A stretch of 64,000 nucleotides of DNA, taken from Lolium rigidum (Eukaryota; Streptophyta; Magnoliopsida; Poales; Poaceae). Shown here piece after piece: positions 40,051 through 51,083 of this stretch. The stretch covers positions 93,723,276 to 93,787,275 of the forward strand of contig NC_061508.1 in NCBI RefSeq assembly GCF_022539505.1. Reading direction: 5' to 3'. Below the pieces are notes generated by a model that was not told the origin of the DNA, did not search any database, and was given only the letters and a program-made list of their open reading frames with translations. The position numbers and the translations under genes are program-made. Positions within the stretch are counted from its first letter, which is position 1, and every line of letters starts with the position of its first letter.

Positions 40051-40849
40051 AGTTGCAAGGCAAAAAATATGCAATTTTCCAGACTTACAACCTGCTTCGA
40101 TTTGCGTGCCATATTTCAATTATAGAATTTGTATGTTACTATGTCTATATAACAAAATCATCTCCAGGCTACAACAAAATATGCATTAATCATTTAACTA
40201 TAATTTATTTAATAGAAGAATTAGTACAAAAAACGTATTAGAGTATTTGCATTTTCAGAGAGAAACCATGGAGCATGTCAAGCTTACCATTACTTATCTG
40301 AAAATCTCACGCGACGTCTCCCATGTCCTTACGCGCCACAGATTTCTGTATATATTTGCCAAAAAGATTTCTGTACCTACATAAGTTGATAATTGTTGTA
40401 TATACATAAGCAATTTCAGCATGATAACTAAGTTGGCCATATTATTATTTTTTTTTTTGAGAAAAGTAGGCCATATTATTAATGCATTTGGTAGTATCTG
40501 AAATTATATAAACACCCATGACGAAGATTTTAAATTTTATTTGCAATCAACGTAAATAATTAGGTTAGTGCATGCAATAGGAAATATTCGATCCAGATGT
40601 TATGGCCTATACGATATGACCCTGAATCCAGAACAGATGACAACAAAGAGCTAAGTAAGTATAAGGAAAGGTAAACAAAGCACTGTCAATCTGAAAAACA
40701 AATGTGTAATAAGAGCATCAAGAAGGTTTCACTTTTATCCTACGGTAAGGAGTTGTTGTTGAGACACTTGTGCATAGTTTAGGAGGTCTACAGGTGCACT
40801 GAAGCAGACATTCAGTTACAAAGCCAATCATTTGGCCTGAGCGCCTCAC
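40051..40849. other. Unassigned AT-rich flank of element B
   Basis: No recognised feature. It is contiguous with 47010 once element B and one gtaac are removed. Confidence 0.3.
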
Positions 40850-40854
40850 GTAAC

Positions 40855-41677
40855 TGTTGATGGTGTAATTTGGCTAACTAGTTTTTTGACCAGCCAAATT
40901 ATTTTTAAATATGTGATTTGATTATTGATTAAGACATATATTTGGATTTGTTGTTTAGTTCAAAATGCAGGTCTAATCAGAGTCTAATATAAAATGTCAC
41001 GGCCGCAGATCAAGCATATGAGGCTATTTATTCAAGAAAAATACATGAAGATGTTTGCCAAACATGGGCTGCCGAGGACCAAGTCCTGAGCAAATTCTAC
41101 GATACATCGAGCTTACCTCCGTACCGGCTTTGGACGTCAAGCTGAAGATGGTTGCAATTTGCAAAGGCTGTCTAGTCACCTAAGGAAAATCAGATGCACA
41201 TCCATCGTTCATTATCTGGTGCTATTAGCATTGTGGCTGGATATTTTATTCCTTGTGGGCCAAAACATATCTGTACGTGTTACGTTGGCTAGCAGATAGA
41301 TAGGCAGGTATGGATTCTTACATGGTAACCCACTTGGGGAAATACAGATTCAATTCGGTTTAGTCTTTGAGTTCTGTACGGCACGCGAAGTCCAGCGCCT
41401 TTATATAAAGGCTTTGGCCGATTGAACGAGAGGAACCAATCGATCTATACAAAAAATACATCTACCTTTTTACGTATTGTTACTCTTTATCGTTTTTCTT
41501 CGCCATGCCCTAGCAACCCTAGGGTTTGGTTCATCTTTGCCGTTTTGCGCTGAAAAGCGGCCGTATCTCCTCTCCGAAATCGAGGATCCTTTGTTGCTTT
41601 GCCGGAAAAGCAATCGTTCGTCGTCACGAAAGTACGACGGTTATTCTAGTGTTGCGCGGCAGTTTTGCGTGCCAACA
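40855..41677 (+). repeat. B 5' LTR
   Basis: 823 bp, TGTTGATGG to TGCCAACA. TATATAAA is at 41402-41409. The 3' LTR has the equivalent site changed to TATCTAAA. Confidence 0.93.
41402..41409 (+). promoter_or_regulatory. TATA box of B 5' LTR
   Basis: TATATAAA, about 270 bases before the LTR end, in the position expected for the U3/R border. Confidence 0.5.
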
Positions 41678-41681
41678 CAAT

Positions 41682-41699
41682 TGGCGACTCCGCTGGGGA
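41682..41699 (+). other. B primer-binding site (tRNA-Arg)
   Basis: TGGCGACTCCGCTGGGGA is complementary to the 3' end of plant tRNA-Arg(ACG), which ends CCCCAGCGGAGTCG plus CCA. A tRNA-Arg primer is known for Ogre-type Tat elements. Confidence 0.8.
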
Positions 41700-41742
41700 A
41701 CGAAGAAGCGCACGATGAACAACCATCCCAAGGACGCAAGAG

Positions 41743-41911
41743 ATGTTGACTCGGGAAACTCTCGATGATCTGTCCGAAGATGAACGACGAGAAGTTGAGC
41801 AGGATCTTGAAAAAGCAAGGGCTGAGAAATTGAAGCGATTTTACAAGACAAAGAACGGCGTCGTGAAGAAGATTCGACACCAAGCCTTTCTCCTATATGT
41901 GGCGCTCAAGT
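41743..41911 (+). CDS. Short leader frame of B, possibly gag N-terminus
   Basis: Encodes LTRETLDDLSEDERREVEQD and a lysine-rich helix, then stops (TAA) at 41909-41911. It is charged and helical like the gag start of A elements. It is in a different frame from the next gag segment, so it is either a leader peptide or the detached start of gag. Confidence 0.4.
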
Positions 41912-41978
41912 AAGTAAGCCAACTGAAACAATTGCTCCTCTAATAGATTCGTTTGTAGCTTGTAAGTATGGTTCTGAT

Positions 41979-42956
41979 GTGAAAAATATGACCCATATAA
42001 TTACTCAATCAGTAGCCTGTACAATTGACGAATATAAGGAGAGCTTTAGTAAGGATATAGAAAATAGCTTACCTGCTCATGTTCGTTCAGTAGTCAACAA
42101 TAAATGTTCCAAGAAAAAGCCGATGCCTTCAGAAAGTAGCGAATTAATTAATTTACCTAGCAATACATGTGCGCATGGTGCATCGGCCAATGTTCAGCCC
42201 CAGATCCCATTAAATAACAATCAAGATGGCCGAAATTATGATAGAAGTTCAACCGATAATTATATATCTAGTGTTTCTACTCATATTGGTTCAACTTCGA
42301 TTTCGCAAAATAACAATAGCAATGAACAAAGTTTAGGCTTTAATTCTAATTTGCAGCAATGTGTTGAGACCGAGGTCCCCAACAGGCCGGTACTAGATTC
42401 ATATTTAAATCGGTCCTCGCAACTAATGTCGGATGCTCAAATATCTTTGTCGGAGGTGCAATCGTCCATTGATGAGGGACGATTGACATTTACAGAAGGA
42501 TCTAAGATGATACGCCATAGTGATACTTTTCCTACCAATGTGATCGACTTTGAGAACAAGAAAATGCTTATTCGGTCGGATCAGACCGTGTTTGCAAGAG
42601 GAAAAAATATTGTTGTCGATGCTAATGCTCTTCCGAGGATGATCAAGCCAAAACATCCAGCAGTTGGAGAGTGGAAAATTAATGGAGGAAAGACACAAGC
42701 TCAAAGCATAAAGCCGACAGTTAATATGTTGTTGGAAAAATATACTTCACGAAAAGACGCCAATGTGTTTAATCGGCTTGGAGGTAACAGACGTCCCAAG
42801 TTTCCTTCTCGGCCAGGGGGGCATGAGCCCTGGAGAAAAAATCATATGATCAACAGCCTTATTTTCGTATGGCATCGACGTATTGGAGAGGTCCGCCTGC
42901 TATGCATCATCAATATCCTTTGTGGGGTTTCAATGCATTCGCGCCATATTCTATAG
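41979..42956 (+). pseudogene. B gag-like frame
   Basis: 325 codons, rich in Ser, Asn and Gln. It has CTIDEYKESFSKDIENSLPA near the start and RLGGNRRPKFPSRPGGHEPW near the end. I recognise no capsid core, so it is divergent or reduced. At 42836-42842 the sequence A AAA AAT lies in the zero frame. Homologous reading continues in the -1 frame as SYDQQPYFRMASTYW, while the zero frame runs on with unlikely sequence to 42956. This is either a 1-bp indel in an A run or a -1 ribosomal frameshift site. Confidence 0.55.
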
Positions 42957-44488
42957 GGCCTCCAGGTTATTTTCAACCGGGATGGATCCCGTCGAGGCAT
43001 GCGTTCAGTCCTGATATGCATGCGAAAAAAGCTCACTTCCGTAATGAGACTAGGTCGCATGATGCTATTGTGAATCATGGAAGCCGATCACCGATATTCA
43101 AAGCGGATGGAAGAAGTTACAAGAGTGGTCGTAAGTTTATTTGGGTGCCAGTGAAGCCTACTGGAGATAAGGTTGATTGTGCCATTATGAATCTGCCTGA
43201 AACAAGATCAAACGGGTCTAACGCTGATCATGGTATGAAATCTGGTGATCAAAAAATAGCCGACGATGACAGTGGTGTACAGCAGCAGCAACGTGGTATT
43301 GATGTGCTTAAGAAAGAGCCAACATTGAAGCCTAGTTTGCAAGTCGGCAATGGAAAAAATGTTTATACACGTGATGGCCTTGTGGATGGTTGCAGAAATA
43401 GTATTGCAGCCCAAAGTACTAGTGTGCACGGTGATTTAAAGCCTAATATGAAGACATATTTAGAGAAGCCCTATGTACGTACCAGTACTAGTAAACCGGC
43501 TGTTGTATCTGCTAATCGATATATGAGAGGTAACACGAATTTTGAGACTGGCGGTCCGTCAGATCGGTGTGGGATTTTCTCGGTCGGAAAGTTTGCGCCA
43601 ATGATATCAGCACACCAATACAGGCCGAGAAAATTCGAGGGCAGCAAGATCATGTCTGTTGCACCGGGTACTAAACCAGCACCTCAGTGGTGCCCGACAG
43701 GACTTACACATACCCAGAAACGAAGGGTGCAGCGGCTGCGAGCATTGGAAATCAAAGAACAAATCGGTAAGAAGCGCGGTGAATGGTTCAATCGAGATAG
43801 AAAGCCAATGATGCATCCAAAGAAGGTTTGGAAGGAGAAATGCATCGCCACTAAGAAAATTGTTGAAGTGGCAGAGGTTGATCTTATTCAAAAATATGCT
43901 ACATTTAAGAAGCCAGAGAATTACGGACAACACCTAAAGCCATTGTTTATCAGGGGTCACATTGATGGCAATCCTATGGGTCGCATGCTTGTTGACGGCG
44001 GTGCCAGTGGTAATATTATGCCTTTTTCGGTATTTTCTAAATTAAACCGAAAAGAGAACGAGTTAATGAAGACCAACAAGAGACTTAGTGGTTTCTCGGG
44101 AGAATTATCTGAGGCTAAGGGTGTTATTTCTATGGAACTCACGGTGGGAAGCAAAACACTACAGACTGCATTTTTTATTGTTGATATTAGAGGTCGCTAT
44201 GATATTCTCTTGGGGCGTGACTGGATTCATGCAAACTGTTGCATTCCTTCTACTCTACATCAGTGTTTAATTCAGTGGGTTGATGATGATGTGGAGGTGA
44301 TTGAGGCGGATAATTCCACTTGCATTGCTTTGACAGAGGTACCGGTTGATTCGCAACACGGTGAGATACGATGTTTGACCGGTAGGAATTTATCGGATTA
44401 TGATTATATCAATATTTGCAGAGATGGTTTTGTAACTATAAAAGCACAGCCAGATAATATAGTTCGGCTTAATGATTTATCTATATAA
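42869..44488 (+). CDS. B gag C-terminal region and retropepsin-type protease
   Basis: 539 codons. The first 260 residues are low-complexity gag-like sequence. WCPTGLTHTQKRRVQRLRAL (about residues 274-293) is the module shared with A elements. The protease follows: MLVDGGASGNIMP, where most relatives have DTGA or DSGA, then GRYDILLGRDWIHANCCIPS and HQCLIQW. The D-G-G-A active-site triplet (second residue Gly instead of Thr/Ser) is known in Tat elements. Retropepsins cut gag-pol during particle maturation. The frame is fully open. The start at 42869 is an ATG, but translation may enter from the upstream frame. Confidence 0.75.
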   Translation: MASTYWRGPPAMHHQYPLWGFNAFAPYSIGPPGYFQPGWIPSRHAFSPDMHAKKAHFRNETRSHDAIVNHGSRSPIFKADGRSYKSGRKFIWVPVKPTGDKVDCAIMNLPETRSNGSNADHGMKSGDQKIADDDSGVQQQQRGIDVLKKEPTLKPSLQVGNGKNVYTRDGLVDGCRNSIAAQSTSVHGDLKPNMKTYLEKPYVRTSTSKPAVVSANRYMRGNTNFETGGPSDRCGIFSVGKFAPMISAHQYRPRKFEGSKIMSVAPGTKPAPQWCPTGLTHTQKRRVQRLRALEIKEQIGKKRGEWFNRDRKPMMHPKKVWKEKCIATKKIVEVAEVDLIQKYATFKKPENYGQHLKPLFIRGHIDGNPMGRMLVDGGASGNIMPFSVFSKLNRKENELMKTNKRLSGFSGELSEAKGVISMELTVGSKTLQTAFFIVDIRGRYDILLGRDWIHANCCIPSTLHQCLIQWVDDDVEVIEADNSTCIALTEVPVDSQHGEIRCLTGRNLSDYDYINICRDGFVTIKAQPDNIVRLNDLSI

Positions 44489-44910
44489 ATGATGACAAAG
44501 ATGATAGTATCAAGTGGCTGCAAAATTGTACTGAATAATATCGTTTCGGAAAGAGCGATATGCATGAAACAATTGAAGATTTTGATGATATGGAGAAGCT
44601 TGGATGGTGATTCTTGTTGGATGACCCACTTGAAGATTGTGAGAGGGAGTACATCATTGCATACCTAAGTCATCGTTTGCTCGACACCGAGACCTGGTAC
44701 GTACTTATTAAAAAAAAGTGATGCTTGCCTTTATATTATGCGTGTACCAAGTTTCGGCCTTATCTATTTTATAGTATATATGTGAAAACTTGTCAGCCGA
44801 CATATTTAATTATTTATGTTACAACAACCGATTCCTAGGGTTAAGTTTATAAAGTGGGCTTATGCACTAATAGAATATGATTTAATATATAAATCGTTGC
44901 GTGCAATGAT
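44489..44910 (+). other. B segment where reverse transcriptase should lie
   Basis: Only 420 bases separate the protease from RNase H. In autonomous Tat elements reverse transcriptase needs over 1 kb here. No RT motif (YxDD or others) is visible, so the domain has been deleted. Confidence 0.75.
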
Positions 44911-45542
44911 AATTAAGTGAAGTTATCGCCGATTTTATTGTTGCTCATAGGATTAAGGATGAGTCACATATTAATTATGTTAGTGTTTGCGCAAGAAAAC
45001 TTTGTTTTGATGGATCGGTTTGTAGAGATGGACAAGGCGTCGGCAATGTTTTTATTTCACCTAACAATGTAGTTTATGATGCATCGGTTTATTTGAATAA
45101 TCCTTATACTAATAGCCAAACTAAATATGAGGGTTTATTGTTTGGTTTGCAAATTTTAGTAGTCATGGGTGTAATGGAGATTCGCTTCTTGAGCCAGAAT
45201 AAAAGTGAATTCCAATGTTTTGATGGATTATTAAATAGTTATTTTGACCGATGTTTAGACATAATTAAGTCTCTAGATACCATCACTATCTATCATATAC
45301 CTAGGGAAGAAATTTCTAGAGCTTATTGCTTAGCACAGAGAGCATCTGGTCATTATGTTGGCAAGAAAAAGAAAATAGTAGAGAGGCCGATGCTACCTGC
45401 GGTTGAAAACGAGCACACACTTTATTTTCTAGTTTCGTCAGCTGGTTCTGGTTCGCGTTCGGATACTTTGAAAAGAAAGTTCAGTGCATGGTGCAGCTCG
45501 TCTTGGGGCAGCTCAGCAACTAGTAGTACATTGCAATCATGA
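44911..45542 (+). pseudogene. B RNase H remnant
   Basis: Open from about 44911. It reads ADFIVAHRI, then LCFDGSVCRDGQGVGNVFIS and NSQTKYEGLLFGLQILVVMG, the first two catalytic segments (Asp in FDGS, Glu in KYEG) of a Tat-type RNase H. The third segment reads FLSQNKSE where the family has a GDS-type Asp. The fourth reads AYCLAQRAS where the family has AD-LA. Two of four catalytic acids are therefore gone and it cannot cleave RNA. It runs on into a Ser-rich tail. Confidence 0.75.
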
Positions 45543-45639
45543 TTCGGTACATGCATCTCAAATAACCGAATCAGCTAGTAATTTAGATTCAGTTGATTGG
45601 AGAGTACTTCTGATGAATTATTTAAATTGTTCAAGTTAA

Positions 45640-45865
45640 GACTAGAGATCGAAACATTTGGCTACAGGCTTTAAGATACACTTTGTGGAATGAAGAATTA
45701 TATTGCCGAACTAGATGGTTCGGCGTTTGAAGTCTTCGAGTCTGATCAGTAGAGATTAGCTATAGGTTAAGTGCATGAAGCAATATGAGGGGCACATCAT
45801 CACTGGGCTCATGACATGCGATGGTAAATGAAATAGCAGGTTTTATTGGCCGACAGTGTTAGGAA
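45640..45865 (+). pseudogene. B integrase zinc-binding domain remnant
   Basis: QALRYTLWNEELYCRT is followed at a distance by VHEAI, a stop, GAHHHWAHDMRW, and later RFYWPTV. This is the order of the HHCC domain of Gypsy integrase (ELYxR, HEGxxGxHxxxxM, FYWP). Stops, frameshifts and absence of the DDE core mean it is non-functional. Confidence 0.65.
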
Positions 45866-46170
45866 ACTGTTGCCGGTCCTAGAACTTCATATTTTCTACA
45901 ATCTTTACAGGATATAAGATTCTAAAAGCTTCAATGTTAAATACTTGAAAAGGTATTGTCCTAGCATTAAGCAGGAGGTTGAACAAACTATGGCCGTTTG
46001 AAATATCGTCCTAAGAAAATATGGCTGAAAAGTTATTTACACATTGCCGGAATAATTTTTTTGGCCATGTGCTCTTTGAACATCGCCCTAAGGAATTATA
46101 TGGCCGGTGAAGTTATTGGCATCGTCCAAAGGTATTGCGGACGTGTTTTTGGTAAATTCAATCGTACCAA

Positions 46171-46185
46171 AAACAGGGGGGCATG
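46171..46185 (+). other. B polypurine tract
   Basis: AAACAGGGGGGCATG directly precedes the 3' LTR. It is nearly identical to the A-family tract. Confidence 0.75.
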
Positions 46186-47004
46186 TGTTGATGGTGTAAT
46201 TTGGCTAACTAGTTTTTTGACCAGCCAAATTATTTTAAATATGTGATTTGATTATTGATTAAGACATATATTTGGATTTGTTGTTTAGTTCAAAATGCAG
46301 GTCTAATCAGAGTCTAATATAAAATGCCACGGCCGCAGATTAAGCATATGAGGCTATTTATTCAAGATAAATACATGAAGATGTTTGCCAAACATGGGCT
46401 GCCGAGGACCAAGTCCTGAGCAAATTCTACGATACATCGAGCTTACCTCCGTACCGGCTTTGGATGTCAAGCTGAAGATGGTTGCAATTTGCAAAGGCTG
46501 TCTAGTCACCTAAGGAAAATCAGATGCACATCCATCGCATTATCTGGTGCTATTAGCATTGTGGCTGGATATTTTATTCCTTGTGGGCCAAAACATATCT
46601 GTACGTGTTACGTTGGCTAGCAGATAGATAGGCAGGTATGGATTCTTACATGGTAACCGACTTGGGGAAATACAGATTCAATTCGGTTTAGTCTTTGAAT
46701 TCTGTACGGCACGCGAAGTCCAGCGCCTTTATCTAAAGGCTTTGGCCGATTGAACGAGAGGAACCAATCGATCTATACAAAAAATACATCTACCTTTTAC
46801 GTATTGTTACTCTTTATCGTTTTTCTTCGCCATGCCCTAGCAACCCTAGGGTTTGGTTCATCTTTGCCGTTTTGCGCTGAAAAGCGGCCATATCTTCTCT
46901 CCGAAATCGAGGATCCTTTGTTGCTTTGCCGGAAAAGCAATCGTTCGTCGTCACGAAAGTACGACGGTTATCCTAGTGTTTCGCGGCAGTTTTGCGTGCC
47001 AACA
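46186..47004 (+). repeat. B 3' LTR
   Basis: 819 bp, followed by the gtaac duplication. It differs from the 5' LTR at about 12 positions and three small indels. Confidence 0.93.
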
Positions 47005-47009
47005 GTAAC

Positions 47010-48025
47010 CTAAAGAGAGGGAGAAGATTACCTCCGATGCATTTTTCTTGCAATAACAAACGAAGTATAAAAGTGCACAAATGCCTGGATCGGTTTTGGC
47101 ACATATATAACTGAACTTTCCTGTACTACGTTGCCATCATATGTTAGTGCACCTTCTGTCTTTATTAACAAAACAACTTCAATTTGATGAAAGTGTACAG
47201 AAGTAAGAATAATACTGTACGTGAAATTCGTCAGTTAGCCCATGTAATTCAATAGAATTTTCAGACCATACACCGGCGCCTGATGCTAAAGACTTGATTA
47301 GTCAAACACTTACCCTGCAACAACCGAAAGAAATTAGTGCCTCTATTGCTATTGGATGCCATGACTTGACTAAGACATGACTAAAGCAATGACACGATGG
47401 ATATAATGTTTGTAGAGCATATAACCTTAGTAGAAAGGACCTGTTAATGATGATGCCGGCCGGGCTCGATGGCAATGCGCACATAGCCGTAAAATCTCTC
47501 CCGCCATGAGTTGCTTATGTTCTTGTGCATCCATTCTTTTTTATATCAGGTGTAATTCTCTTTGTTCAGATCCTCTTCTTTTGAGTGCTCGATGGCTGCA
47601 GGGTGGCAGAAATCCATGGAGGATGCCAGCACTCACGTGGAGCCTCATTACCTTCTAGTGTAACATGCCAACGATCAATCAAAGATACCAATAAGAGTGA
47701 ACTTCGCGTTGCTGGTAATATAGTAGTAGATGCACCAACCTAGTTTTAGATCAGCAGATCGCATACCCATCTTGTCCCCAACTGAGTTGCAGAACGTTGC
47801 TTGCCTTTGGAATTAGATCAGCATATTCAGCACGTACACATCCTGCCCACCCGAGGAATCGGTTGCTAGATGCGTGATTGGATCCCCGACACTTCCGCCA
47901 CCGCCGGCAACCCACAATGATAGGCCTTGAGCAAGGCCACACGTCAAATCTACATCCACGCAGCTACTGCTAGAACAGTAGGACCGTATGAAACATATGA
48001 TGCAGTGATCAAGATATAATATATA
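47010..48025. other. Unassigned flank between B and the Helitron pair
   Basis: No coding frame, repeat or element end recognised. Confidence 0.3.
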
Positions 48026-48189
48026 TCTATATACCTAATAATAAAGGAGCTAAGGTTTCTGCCAAAATTTTCGTCCAACTTTTTATTGGACTGTTTTGCC
48101 CTCCCACCAAACAACATAATACTGCACTTGCCACTTACCGGTTCAAGAACGGTCAATCCAGAGTTGAAAGGAGGCTACGTCTTTCTTCT

Positions 48190-48700
48190 CAGCCCATGAC
48201 TATGATTCTAGGTTTCCACCCCGCGCCGCCGCACGCTCCGGCTGCGATTCGCGACAACGCGAGATTCTAGCTCAACAATTTCTATCTCGACTGCTACTTC
48301 GAGATCCTCGCGCTGGCTCGCCTCTCTGCCGTCGCGATGCCTCGGATCAAATGAATCACAGTCTCCCGTAGACATAGAGACAGGACGACGCGGGTTCCGC
48401 CACGGCTGCGCCGCTCTCCAAGATTTCTCCGGAAGAGAAGGCAACCGAGGTGATTCGCATGGCCTCCACTGCCGGCACGGATCAAGGACGGCTTCCGCCA
48501 CGGCATCGCGCCAGAGGGCAGTTTGATCTCCGGCCGCGCGACCGAGACCAGAGTCATCCGTCGACACCAACACATCCGGCGAGCAGGATCTGAAGAGCTT
48601 TGATGATATCTGTACAACATCACCCTCGCCGCCAGCTATCTGTAATTGTTTGTGCGGCGCGACCACATCTGTCTGCTGAAGAGGGACAGTGAGTCTCGCA
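48190..48700 (+). other. GC-rich cargo of H-E
   Basis: Several overlapping frames on both strands. The composition suggests a captured first exon and leader, but I recognise no protein. Confidence 0.25.
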
Positions 48701-49005
48701 CTACGCTGACTGTCCTGATCCGCTTTGATCCGATTTAGTATACGTGAATGGAGTGCGATTCACCCTCTTTTTGGTGGTTGGGGTTCCTCCAGATTTGCAG
48801 TACAAGTGAGCAGTAAATTATATGCAAGAGATAACGATGGAGGTGAGCAGGACGGGAGTGATGCAGTACAAGCTCAGGACGAGTATGAATCGCCAGCCTG
48901 CAAACAAGCGACATCAGTAAATTCAGAGGAATGAACTGAACGACTAGATAGAAATAACATGCGATCATTATATTTTACACTTCAAGTCTTCAACCATCTA
49001 GCAGT

Positions 49006-49212
49006 TTGGAAGATCGAAGTTACGAAAGTGATGGATACTGCAACTGGATATTCTACACACAATGCAATATGTCGTGCCACGACCGTGTGCGATTGGGGTC
49101 GCGGGGACCTGCTGCTGAAGAACGTCGCGCTGCAGAGCAATTGGCAAAGGTGCCCAAGTGCAACAACTTATACGTCGACAAGGTGGATGACTACCACTTA
49201 ATTAGCTGCAGG
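49006..49212 (+). pseudogene. Exon-like block in H-E, unidentified
   Basis: Open for about 69 codons, ending VDKVDDYHLIS at GCAG|GTAAAA. It includes the charged helix AAEERRAAEQLAKV. It looks like the end of a captured exon. The gene is not recognised. Confidence 0.25.
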
Positions 49213-50279
49213 TAAAAGTACTGCTTAACCTGAATCTTTTGCTCACAAGCCAATTATTTTCGTGTGCACCGAGTACATACTACGGCAAGGCTGGTTCCTA
49301 TTTCATCCGATTTTCAGGTGCGGGTTCATCTGCATACGGGCTTCATGATGATGGGTGCACGTGTTCGCATGAACAGGGAGTACTAATTTGCATAACTATC
49401 CCCAGTCTAAAGTGTACACCATACAACTAATTTTGGTGTGCAATAAAGCCCTATCCTTATTCAGATTTCTCATTAAAATTTTGGAGTCTTCATACTTCTT
49501 TCATTGATCTCAATTGATTTACGTAGAGAACTAAAGATATCTTGCTTAGGCTGTGCCTTCTTGGGTTCTTCTTTGTTGGTACAAATCAAAAAAGAAAGTG
49601 ATATATTTTCTTTTCCAAATACAAAATTGATTGGAAATCATGAGTAGAACAAAGAGAGAAGCAAACATTTATTTTCAAATTTAGCAGGGAAGAAACGTGT
49701 AGTTACTACATGTTAATTGATAGGCAATAAATCATTTTAACTATCCACTGCCTTCGGGTAGACAAACAAATATTTAATAAAAATTAACCCTAAGCATTGG
49801 TTGTATTCTCAAATAATTTACTAAGATGGGCATCTTCAATATTTATACTGATTCAAATGAGGCATGGACTTACTATGCATGCATTTAATTTTCTCTTGCA
49901 TTACATATCAAGATCCATCAACCAAAAAATGTATCATTGGCTGGTGTCAACCATCATTAGAAATTTGTGGTACTGCAAGCCAGGCGCAGCAAGGGGCTCG
50001 CAATGTAATATACTTAGAATTAATAATCTTTCTCATGAATATAAGAAAATCCCCCATTTCTGATGGTGACAAAGAGAAATGTCGACACGAGTGGTGGTTT
50101 ATTGGACTGTTCGAATTTTTGTTTCTCCCAGTGCAACGCACGGGCACTTTTGCTAGTCTATACCTAATAATAAAGGAGCTAAGGTTTCTGCCAAAAAGTT
50201 TCGTCAACGCTTTTTTTGAGACCGTTTTGCCCTCCCACCAAAATACATAATACAACAAAATACCACCGTACCGGTTCAG

Positions 50280-50830
50280 TTTCAGTCTTTCTCCTCACCA
50301 CGGCGACCCTCCAGATCGACCTCCCACTCCGGTCCCGGGTCCCCCTCACCAGATTTTCCTGTGGTACACGCGGCAAGGGAGAGCAAGGCGCGTCGCCCGC
50401 GTGGTGGGAAGGTCGGCCTGCTCGGGAAGGAGGCCCAGGCGGCAGGGGAGCCCGAGGGTCGAGACGGGAAGAACAGGCGGACATCTGAGAGCCCACGAGA
50501 CACGCGCAGCTGGAGGCAGCCGCGCAGGCGGGAGGGTGAGCACGGCGGAAGCCCGAACCTGCCGACGAGGAGGCCTCTTCCGTCTCCGGTGGAAGGAAAC
50601 ACAGCAGCCGGCGAGGGTACGTCCTTCGTCTTCGGCAGTAGCACTCGAGAGAGCCTCTTCCGTATCCGGCGGAAGGAGGCGCGACGACTCTACTACTGCC
50701 AACAGAATGGAGAAGATGTAGGAGGCTACTGCCAGCAAGGGAAGAGCGTTCGGGGCCATCGGGGGAAGGAAGGTAGCGGCTGCGGAGGATTCCGGCAGTC
50801 TTCGGAGGAGGAGATTATGCGATTTGGGAA
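50280..50830. other. GC-rich cargo of H-F
   Basis: Long overlapping frames on both strands with Arg, Gly and Pro bias, as GC-rich non-coding leader DNA gives. A repeated CTCTTCCGTNTCCGG-type segment (50575 and 50656) suggests a small internal duplication. No recognised protein. Confidence 0.25.
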
Positions 50831-51040
50831 TTTTTTCATTTCCCTGCTCGATTGCGATCCTGACGACAGAAAGATGCGAATTAGGCCTTCGTTTGGACTG
50901 GCAATCTGGATAGCTTGGTCCAATCGGCTGAATGGGCTAGGAATACTATACGGAATTAGGGCCCACCGGCCATGGGCTAGCAACGCGGCAGGAAAAATTG
51001 CCCCGAACTAAACAAGATATGTGATTGGTGTCTAATAATA

Positions 51041-51083
51041 ATCCCACCTCGTTTATTTACGTCCACTCCTGCCGGTTCATATA
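51041..51083 (+). promoter_or_regulatory. snRNA-type promoter in H-F
   Basis: ATCCCACCTCG (51041-51051), 26 bases, CATATA (51078-51083). The sequence between them matches that at 36316-36341 in most positions (TTTATTT at the start, TGCCGGTT at the end). Downstream there is no T run within 300 bases, so a Pol III transcript would not stop cleanly. Confidence 0.45.

Larger units (their letters stand above)
40855..47004 (+). mobile_element. Tat-like Gypsy element B, complete, lacks RT
   Basis: LTRs 40855-41677 and 46186-47004, with exact target duplication gtaac (40850-40854, 47005-47009). The primer-binding site matches tRNA-Arg and there is a purine tract. About 12 substitutions in 820 bp between LTRs (1.5 percent) indicate recent insertion. 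Domain order is gag, protease, RNase H remnant, integrase zinc-domain remnant. Reverse transcriptase and the integrase core are absent. Confidence 0.93.
48026..50156 (+). mobile_element. Helitron H-E, first of a head-to-tail pair
   Basis: Begins TCTATATACCTAATAATAAA after a host A. It ends with a hairpin CCC-GTGC / GCAC-GGG (50127-50144) and CTAG (50153-50156). The next base is the first T of H-F. The first 120 bases are clearly related to those of H-F. No Rep/helicase motif is present. Confidence 0.85.

Noticed and set aside
48208..48666. 152-codon minus-strand frame in H-E
   Set aside because: No recognisable domain, several overlapping frames in the same GC-rich block. Noted only as GC-rich cargo.
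50361..51011. 216-codon open frame on the plus strand of H-F, overlapped by a 137-codon minus frame
   Set aside because: Both frames are GC-rich with Arg/Pro/Gly bias and overlap each other. I recognise no motif, so they are likely composition-driven.
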